The notes under the pieces: generated by a model
The model's database searches: none
Seen by the model: only the letters and a program-made list of their open reading frames with translations
What the model was told of the DNA's origin: nothing
Source of the DNA: Euphorbia lathyris
Lineage: Eukaryota > Streptophyta > Magnoliopsida > Malpighiales > Euphorbiaceae
Direction: 5' to 3'
DNA: 64,000 bases
Assembly (NCBI RefSeq): GCF_963576675.1
Contig: NC_088911.1
Span: 85,403,256 to 85,467,255 of the forward strand
Part shown: in pieces, positions 56,559-64,000 of the stretch
Layout of the letters: every line of letters starts with the position of its first letter
Position numbering within the stretch: the stretch's first letter is position 1
Translations under genes and position numbers: made by a program

Positions 56559-57146
56559 AGAGGCCTTATTTGATAAACCACTTAATTACTTAAATTAAAA
56601 TATTAAGCAGTTATTTAATTTAAGTGCGTTTGATAACGGTTGTTTCTCCACCACTTAAATTAGCTAATTAAGTTAAAAACCACTTATTTTGATAAGTTAA
56701 AATATTTAACTTAACATTTTAAGTTAAACATTACCAACTAATATTTTTATAAAAATTAAATCATTCAATATTTTTAGCACTTATAATATTCAGCACTTAA
56801 AATCCAAAACTTATTTTTTCAGTACTTAATTTTCAGTTTTATCAAACAGAACCTTAGACCTTGTTTGAAAACCAATTTAGTCACTTAAATTAAAATGTTA
56901 AGCACTTATTTAATTTATATGCATTTGATAACAATTGTTTCTCATCACTTAAATTAGTTAATTAAGTTTTAAAATCACTTACTTTGATAAGTCAAAATAT
57001 GTAACTTAATAAACATTATCAACTAATATTTTTTTTTATAAAAGTTACATCATTCAATACATCCAGCACTTATAATATTCAACACTTAAAATTCAGTACT
57101 TATTTTGTCAGCACTTAATTTTCAGTTTTATCAAACGGAATCTTAG
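56559..57146. repeat. Two tandem copies of a ~295-bp MITE
   Basis: Copy 1 (56559-56855) and copy 2 (56856-57146) abut directly. Each begins (A)GRCCTTRTTTGA and ends TTTTATCAAACRGAAYCTTAG, an imperfect inverted pair. Inner CACTTAAATTA phrases are shared. Identity is about 80% by eye. Confidence 0.8.
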
Positions 57147-58730
57147 ATTTATATAGTTGGGAAAAATATTTTGAAATTAAGTCTGGTAGGGTTGGAAAAT
57201 TCCTTTTTAACCTCCAACATTCTAAATTTTCTTTGTTGAATCCTCAAAAATTAAAAGTGTTAAGAATAAAAGAAGATAGATTAAATGTTTTATAAATGAA
57301 ATACTAATTTCTTAAGAATTATATCACTTTTATTTTTTATTTTTAGTCTTAAAGGTTTAAAAATTGATTTAAGAAAAGAATAGTTCAAAAGTTTTAATAG
57401 TTATTTAGAAAAAAAAATCTAATAAATAAATCAAAGATGATAAAAATTAAATAGTTATTTAAATAAAAATTAAATAGATAAATAAAAGCTTAAATAATGA
57501 GGTTTAAAGGGTTTCAACTTATGACATTTTACAATAAAATATGTTTTTTAACCGATTCAACCATATTAAAATATTTTCATTACATTGCACACACGTTAAT
57601 ATAAACTAAATTTACGAAGGCCTATCAAGTACTAAAGAAATACGGGGCCGAGAGTCGGGGCGGTCGGAGCCCCCGAGCCTTGGGCTGGCTCCACTCTTGA
57701 CAAAGGTTGAAGGAATGTTGAAGATAATCAAAGTATTGATAATAATTATGTTTACATGCCCCATTCAGATCATATACATTTTCTATTTATAGTGGCTAGT
57801 AAGGGTAACCTTCGTCATTTTAGAATACGTGATAATGAGTCATCGAACACCTGTCTGCCTTCGATGGGCTCTGACAAGTTCAAACTGTGACGCCGTCAGG
57901 TGGCGCCTCCTACCATGTAGCAAACGTGGTTCTAGATGTCGTAGCTTTATTAGGCCTACAACCTCCGCACCTCTGAAGTATCAAGTAGCGGGCTCTATCC
58001 TTTGTCCCCTCCTTTTGCGCAACTGTTTATCTTAATCCAATGGTTGCTCCTTCCTAACTATACGGTTATTGGGACAGACGGTGGTGATTCTTTCACGTAG
58101 CTGAAAAGTACTATTCGCATCTTTAGAGAATATTCTTTTCTCTAGATCGAACGATTCATGTGAATCCTCCAGATCCAAAGGATGACAAATGATCCATATG
58201 TAAAGGATGTTTCCATGGAATATTCCTTAGGATATCATATGTTTCCTCTTTTCATCCCTTGTCCAAGCTCTTCATAGTTCGGATACCAAACGAGGAACGT
58301 TTGGTCCATTAATCCATTTGAATTAGGGGAAGGATTGGAAACATTGTCGTATCTTCCTTTGAACGCTTTTAGTGAAACGTTTGTCTCCACGTTGTTCGCA
58401 AAGCGTGGACTTGTACCTTATTCACATCTAATCAATGCTAAATTGGAAGCACAAAATGATTCTTTATACCAATTGAACCAATTAATTCTAAATTTCCATG
58501 TTCATCTTTATTTTTATAAGTACAATATAAAAATATATTTTTTTGGGTTCCCTTATTTATATGGGCCCTGGGCGGAATCCCCTCAAATCAAAGGTCAGGG
58601 CCAGCTCTAGTTATAACTTCTTGAAAATTCTCCGGCTCCCCCTCATTAGTAAAGAGAATATATTAAAAAATATGATACTTTAAAGTCGGTCATCGATCTC
58701 CAACAAATCTTTTGAGTTGTTGTTCAGCTT
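57147..58730. other. Intergenic stretch with LTR-like and TIR fragments
   Basis: 57620-58100 is GC-richer with CTATAAATAG on the minus strand near 57787, so it may be part of a minus-strand LTR, but ends are not fixed. AGAGCTGGCCCTGACC near 58603 (minus) is a hAT-like terminus. The ORFs at 57829 and 58335 have no recognisable domains. Confidence 0.4.
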
Positions 58731-58879
58731 CTACTTGTTAGATGAGCCGCTCTCCTGCTCATTAGTATCTTCTTGCTCGTCATGCTTCATCACTTGTGCT
58801 AATTCATCATTGAATTGAACTTGTACATCTCCACATATAGCAATATTTAATGGTGAAGGGATGTGATCGAAGAATAACA
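58731..58879 (-). pseudogene. Terminal exon fragment of an unknown gene, cut by CACTA copy 2
   Basis: The minus strand reads FFDHIPSPLNIAICGDVQVQ and continues through an acidic tail (DEQEDTNEQESGSSNK) to a TAG at 58731-58733, open all the way to the CACTA terminus at 58880. GDVQVQF recalls a C2-type beta strand as in PTEN/phosphatase C2 domains, but I cannot confirm that. The rest of the gene would lie beyond the CACTA element, to the right of this window. Confidence 0.45.
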
Positions 58880-59204
58880 CACTATGCCATTTTCCCTTTC
58901 ACATGACACAAGATACATGATAGACATTTGTTTTCGTGTCGTCTGAATATTTTTCGTGATAGTATTTTAACTGTATGTCATCTGAAGGCGAAATAAAAAA
59001 TGCGCTCGATTCTCAAATGACATTACGATTACAGAATCCTGTCATCCAAAGAAAACGCGCGTTTTCGTTAAATTTGATGCGCTCAACAGATAACACCTCT
59101 AATAAATGAATGTCATTGTATGCCGAAAACAAAAAGCAGCAAATGAAATTTCACTTACGCGGCCATACCAAATTTTAGACGCTCTATATCATTTGACTGA
59201 AATT

Positions 59205-59222
59205 TCAGCTGATATATAAACC
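59205..59222 (+). promoter_or_regulatory. TATA box of the CACTA copy 2 small gene
   Basis: GCTGATATATAAACCC lies about 95 bp before ATG 59310. The same box, inverted, is at about 44446-44460 in copy 1. Confidence 0.6.
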
Positions 59223-59309
59223 CTCTCTCAATCCCAAACCCCAGTTTAGGTTACGCAATCACTCTCATCCCTCTCATCCCTCTCATTCCTCTCATCTCTC
59301 TTTATCTCC

Positions 59310-59758
59310 ATGGTTGATTTGAACATGCAATCACTGGGTGAGCTCGAAACACGGTACTGGTAAGCCATATTTGAACTCGTTCCTAGATGTATTAGAGTAT
59401 CATTGTTCCTTACTCTATCTTTTCCTCATCTGATTTACTTTTGTGTATGTCGATTTCAGCAGCTGGTATAAGGATCTTGTGATTTTCAAACCTATCGTTG
59501 AAAGGTTTAAATCTCTCGCTTAGCTACACTGATTTTATTGTATTTAGATTCACTGCTAAAAAGCTTGGGTCTTTATCTTTTTTAATCTAGGGCAAGACAG
59601 TGCCTGATACAGTAGATGGTATGAACTCATCTGATTCCTTTTTATTTGAACAAATATTTGCAGGGATAATAAGAATGCTTCAGTACATAGGAAGGCTGAC
59701 TGAAGAGATTGTCAATCGGTTCATGCCTTTAGCATATGGGAAGATTTCTTTAACTTAA
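59310..59758 (+). CDS. Unrecognised small spliced gene in CACTA copy 2
   Basis: Exon 1 (59310-59359) encodes MVDLNMQSLGELETRY and ends CTG|GTAAGC. Block 2 (59460-59523) follows CGATTTCAG and reads SWYKDLVIFKPIVERF to a TAG. Block 3 (59591-59618) reads GKTVPDTVD between TAATCTAG and GTATG. Block 4 (59664-59758) reads GRLTEEIVNRFMPLAYGKI to TAA. Blocks 3 and 4 join in phase; a CTT|GTGATT donor inside block 2 would link all four. Block lengths are the same as in copy 1 (50, 64, 28 nt). It could be a transposon protein or a captured host gene. No family is recognised. Confidence 0.5.
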
Positions 59759-60209
59759 TGAATATATATTAATGTTATGTTGGTTTGAACTGATTGGTCA
59801 TGCCTTTAGAAGTGATTGAGTATGTTTGATGTACTGTTTAGGAACCTAGAACTCATTGATTTAGGAAACTAGCCTGATTTAGTATATATATTGTTATGTG
59901 GGTTTAAACTGAACGATTACATATATGTATGATGTTGTGGGTGATGATGAAATGATTGGTATGAACTGATTGGTTATATATAACTGTTTAGGAAGCTATG
60001 ACTCATAGAGTTTATGTATGAATGATCATTAAGCATGTGGCTGATTAGGCATACTCTAAAGCTTTGAATGTTCATTGTGATTGGCAATACTCTTACACCT
60101 ATATATGAGTTATACAGCTAGAAGTGATTGAGTATGTGTATGTGTATGTGTATGAAACATGTTTATGTTTGATGTTCTGTTGATGTTTATGTTTGAGGTT
60201 TTGTATGAG

Positions 60210-61895
60210 TGATAGGGGTCAAAAACCCCTATCTTTGAGTACGGTTTTAGGACGGGTTTTAGAGTTATTTGGTTAATAAGAGAGCAATTCTCGCATTTAA
60301 ATGCTTTTGTGTGAGTTAGTTAGGAATTGGAAATGTTCTATTTACTTTTCGTCGTTTAGGCTCGTTTTATGATCAATTTAGGCAAATACGGCCAAAATAG
60401 CATGCATAATAGAATTCCGTTATATTTTGAAGCTAATTGGTCCGTCAAAAGTCGCACCAAACGAAGCGTTTGCTCAAAATAAGCGATTGACGGATCAATT
60501 TGGCTTTTGGACTAATATTTTCCGGAGTTTTTATGCGTGTGCAGGTGTAAGTTCGGACGAAAAAGGGCATGGAACTCATCAAGCTTGAATCGAGCACGCT
60601 TCGGGCGAAAACGCTTGGCGAGCAGGGCCCCACGGGCCATTTCTACTCGCCGAGCAGGCCGCCAGAGGCCTGCTCGCCGAGCAGGCCGCCAGGCGCCTGC
60701 TCGGCGAGCAGGAGCCTGCTCGCCGAACAGGCCACCAGGCGCCTGCTCGCCGAACAGGCCACCAGGCGCCTGCTCGGCGAGTAGGGGGCTGCTCGGCGCG
60801 AGCAGCCCTGCTCGCCGAGCAGCCTTCCCCGCTCGGCGAGCAGCCCTGCGGGAATTGGTCAAAAAGACCAATTCCGCCCCCACGAAGCCACGTTCGGCCC
60901 CACGTCTTCCTACACCAACAAGGACACGAAAATAGGTCAAAACGAGGCTCGAGACGCGTCTATAAATAGGATTTTTCCATTTTAATTTAGATATCTTTTT
61001 CCTTTGTAATTTACTTAGTTTTTCACCTTGAGAAATCCTCTCCACCTCCTCCATATCCTTCAAACCTCCATTGAAGACACCTCCGAAGCTCCATTCACCG
61101 AGGATTACTCAAGCTTCATCCTTAAGTCCTAGAAAGACGCCTGCATTGGTAGACAGGTTCCCTGAAAGGTATTTTTCTTCTTTTACATTCTGTCTAGCCT
61201 CTGATACATGCTATGAATTCTAGGTTTATTGTAACTTCGTGACAATGTTTCCATCTTTGATATATATTATAGTTCTTGTTTATTCAATTGTTTTGATGTT
61301 TTAATCTTTGTCTTACGCTTTGTCTGATTGGTTTAACTCATTCGATAATCCCAAAATTAGGTTGGCATATATTGCGAGCTGAATCTGACCTAGTCAGTGC
61401 CTATAGGATTGACGACCCTATAGAAGATTAAGCCCAAATTACTGAGCCTTAGAGCTAGTTTCGGCCTTACAAGGGAATCACGAACTAGGGACTTTAGGAG
61501 GATAGGTCGGGTTAATCGCCTTGGACACAAGTGACTTAGTTTCAATTCAATTGTTTAAACATCCTATTTTCATTATCATCGTATCCCTTCATGCTCATTC
61601 GGTTAATTGCATTGGTAAAAGATCAATTAGGGGTAGAGTAACTTAGTTAGGTGTAGAATAACTTAGCTAGAATCAGATAACTTAGCTAGGAATAGCGTAA
61701 TTCAACCTAGGAGTAGATTAATTTAATCAAACAAGCTCAAAACCCCCTAAGCCTAGATAACATCCGAGATCGAGTAGCTCGGTACTTGCAGAAATAAATC
61801 CTGTGGACGATAACCTGGACTTAAACCAGAAATTTATTACTTGATAACGACGGGGTACACTTATCCCTTAGTGAGGTTTCACAGAAACCGCATCA
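60210..61895 (+). mobile_element. Athila-like gypsy solo LTR, 1686 bp
   Basis: Starts TGATAGGGGTCAAAAACCCC and ends AAACCGCATCA, with the 5-bp duplication ATGAG at 60205-60209 and 61896-61900. The 3' part (CCTGTGGACGATAACCTGGA ... GGGGTACACTTATCCC) is typical of Athila-type LTRs. CTATAAATAGG at about 60960 is the TATA box. No interior is present. Confidence 0.9.
60618..60850 (+). repeat. CTGCTCG-S-CGAGCAG array in the Athila-like U3
   Basis: About ten copies of the 15-bp near-palindrome CTGCTCGSCGAGCAG and its parts alternate with GGCCNCCAGGCGC spacers over 230 bp. The array ends about 110 bp before the TATA box. Long ORFs in several frames here (Ala/Arg/Pro-rich) are repeat artefacts. Confidence 0.9.
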
Positions 61896-61937
61896 ATGAG
61901 TATGTGTACGATTGTTCATTTGGGCATGTAGCTTATT

Positions 61938-62890
61938 AATCATGCATCAAGTATTAGAGGAACATTGTAAAAGGGTCATTGAGCATGTATGAAGCATGTA
62001 TTAAAGGATAAATTTAGGATAATTGCATGTACTGATATGGCTTGCAAATGATAAGATATCAGCATACTCTTTTTTATTTCAACACGACCTATGATGATAA
62101 GTAAGGAATCAGTTGTCTTGAATAAGTAAGGAATAGACATGCACGAATAAGTTGTATGCTTGTTATAGCATGTTCACTTGAATATACATGTCTACTTGAA
62201 TAAGTTGTCTACTTGTTATAGCATGTTAGGCATACTCTTAAAGCTGAAAATGTTATGAACTCAACTGACTCATTTTTATTTGAACATGACCTATGATGAT
62301 AAGTAAGGATTCTGAATGCAATTCGTTTACAATATACCTTAATCATGCATCAAGTATTAGAGGAACATTGTAAAAAGGTCATTAAGCATGTATGAAGCAT
62401 GTATTAAAGGGTAAATTTAGGATAATTGCATGTACTGATATGGCTTGCAAATGATAAGATATCACCATACTCTTTTTTATTTGAACATGACCTATGATGA
62501 TAAGTAAGGAATCAGTTGTCTTGAATAAGTAAGGAATAAACATGCACGAATAAGTTGTCTATTTGTTATAGCATGTTCACTTGAATATACATGTCTACTT
62601 GAATAAGTTGTCTACTTGTTATAGCATGTTAGGCATACTCTTAAAGCTGAAAATGTTATGAACTCAACTGACTCATTTTTATTTAAACATGACCTATGAT
62701 GATAAGTAAGGATTATGAATGCAATTCGTTTACAATATACCTTAATCATGCATCAAATATTAGAGGAATATTGTAAAAGGGTCATTGAGCATGTATGAAG
62801 CATGAATTAAAGGGTAAATTTAGGATAATTTCATGTACTGATATGGCTTACAAATGTTAAGATATATTTCGATTAGATAGAATATACATA
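61938..62890. repeat. 403-bp tandem repeat, about 2.4 units, in CACTA copy 2
   Basis: AATCATGCATCAA recurs at 61938, 62341 and 62744. The units share GTACTGATATGGCTT and AACATGACCTATGATG phrases. Copy 1 lacks this repeat and has a 249-bp one instead. Confidence 0.9.
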
Positions 62891-63141
62891 TACATACGAA
62901 CTGAATAACAAGCTCTATATAAAGGGTTATCTATGTGCATTGGCCATACTCTAACTATGTTCCTTTCCACTGGTTTGATATCGTAACAACAACATTAAAC
63001 ATGGTGATAGGTTTATGATGCATTCAGCACAAACAGAGTCCCTTGTTTTGACAGTATCATAAACCTCATTACCAAGTTCAGAGTACCACGAGTACAACCC
63101 AAGTGGAAGGAGCATTGTAAAAGGGTCAGTTTAGTCTACTT

Positions 63142-64000
63142 GTAAAAGGTGGGGATTGTTAGGGATTATTGACAGTTAATCAACTATAGTGCAACAGAAT
63201 TGCGGTTTAAAATTTATTTCTAATCCCTTTAATTTGATCTTTGTCCGTTAACCATTGATTGAATATAACCTTTTGATCCGTTTAGGGATATAAACATACT
63301 CGGACTGTCTCTTCTAGAGACGGCTGAAGAATCCACAAGGTAGTAAGATCTCCATAGTCAGGTGCACGAACAGCTATTGAGCTAGAACCGGTGCTAACCG
63401 AAGAACGGATGAAGAACTGGAGAGATTATGTAAAAATCCAAAGATTCCTCCACCTTCTCATATGTGTGGTTGAAAATCCTTTTTCCTGGATTAGTGGTGG
63501 CGGAAATCATACATTAGTTAATTAGGTTTTTATTGTTTTAATTTATATATATAGTGTATTCCTAAACCTAATTAGTTTAGGGTTAATTGGTTAATTACAA
63601 AACTAATCCAATCCTAATCCAATTACATAAATAAATACCAATAATATTTATTCTATGCAATTAATTATGATTAGATTAAAATTAATTACCCCAATTAAAT
63701 AAATAATACTAATTAATAAATTGACGTATTAATATAATTAATTATTCACTTAATGTAATTTCATTAATTTACAAATTAATTAATCACATCCCGCAAACTA
63801 ATTAATTAATTAATTACTCAACACTTAAGACCATTAATCAATTACCTTGATATAAAGTATCAATTAATCTATTAATTAACCACCAATTAATTACCTTGAC
63901 ATTTTACTATCAATCAATTAATTAATTTAATCAATAAGATTATGTCTTCTCTCAGATCTTTCCCTCTCTTTTAGATCTATCTTCTCTTTTTCAGATCTGT
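63142..64000 (+). mobile_element. Possible LTR retrotransposon 3' end, runs off the window
   Basis: AAAAGGTGGGGA (purine tract) followed by TGTTAGGGATTATTGACAG resembles a polypurine tract and LTR start at about 63158. Similarity to CACTA stops here. The remaining sequence is TAATTA-rich and holds no gene. No partner LTR or duplication is in the window. Confidence 0.4.

Larger units (their letters stand above)
58880..63141. mobile_element. CACTA element, copy 2, inverted and incomplete
   Basis: CACTATGCCATTTTCCC at 58880 matches the inverse of the right end of copy 1, and similarity continues, in reverse order, to about 63141 (matching about 42430 in copy 1). ACA at 58877-58879 may be its target duplication. 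It is interrupted by an Athila-like solo LTR and is cut before its other end by LTR-like sequence. Confidence 0.85.

Noticed and set aside
58731..58879. Naming the fragment a PTEN-family phosphatase
   Set aside because: The resemblance rests on a few residues (GDVQVQF); without a search this is not enough for a name.
60445..61063. Long open frames of 62-183 residues on both strands, Ala/Arg/Pro-rich
   Set aside because: They read through the CTGCTCGSCGAGCAG repeat array of a solo LTR. Several overlapping frames are open at once, which is a composition effect, not coding.

Overview
This window is repeat-dominated nuclear DNA from a flowering plant, most likely a eudicot. The evidence is the AT-rich background, Ty1/copia and Ty3/gypsy (Tat and Tekay-like) LTR retrotransposons, tRNA-Met type primer sites, CACTA, hAT, MULE and PIF/Harbinger-type elements, RTE and L1 LINE relics, and gene fragments that are plant-specific (ELF4, plant mobile domain). 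I see no rRNA, tRNA gene or CRISPR array. Only two stretches look like ordinary host coding sequence: a minus-strand gene tail at 12.1-13.3 kb and a minus-strand terminal exon cut by a transposon at 58.7 kb.

Layout. 0-0.7 kb: hAT MITE. 2.0-8.6 kb: a TIR element holding a complete non-autonomous Tekay-like LTR retrotransposon with two 1737-bp LTRs. 9.0-10.8 kb: a PIF/Harbinger MITE holding a Pack-MULE that carries a broken piece of the clock gene ELF4. 10.9-11.4 kb: a MULE. 12.1-15.3 kb: minus-strand exons of an unrecognised gene, interrupted by an RTE LINE. 15.7-16.3 kb: a copia solo LTR with a row of hairpins. 16.8-36.2 kb: a minus-strand copia element split by a 14.4-kb Tat-lineage gypsy element (20.6-35.0 kb) on the plus strand. 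The Tat element has a gag-pol with dual RNase H and, downstream, a spliced antisense gene encoding a plant mobile domain plus coiled coil.

36.5-38.5 kb: L1 LINE relic interrupted by a MITE. 38.7-40.8 kb: a copia deletion derivative with a solo LTR inside. 41.0-44.8 kb: a CACTA element. 46.2-48.8 kb: a MITE and a MULE. 51.5-56.3 kb: a foldback element with ~1-kb arms holding a deep nest of hAT, MULE and hairpin elements. 56.6-57.1 kb: two tandem MITEs. 58.9 kb to the right edge: a second, inverted CACTA copy carrying an Athila-like solo LTR, then an LTR-like end.

Most element boundaries rest on target-site duplications read directly from the sequence. Points I consider most worth following: the antisense spliced PMD gene in the Tat element; GC-rich inverted-repeat arrays placed just upstream of the TATA box in several unrelated LTRs; the ELF4-carrying Pack-MULE; and the two CACTA copies that share promoter and exon structure for an unrecognised small protein. 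Percent identities and motif counts below are by eye.
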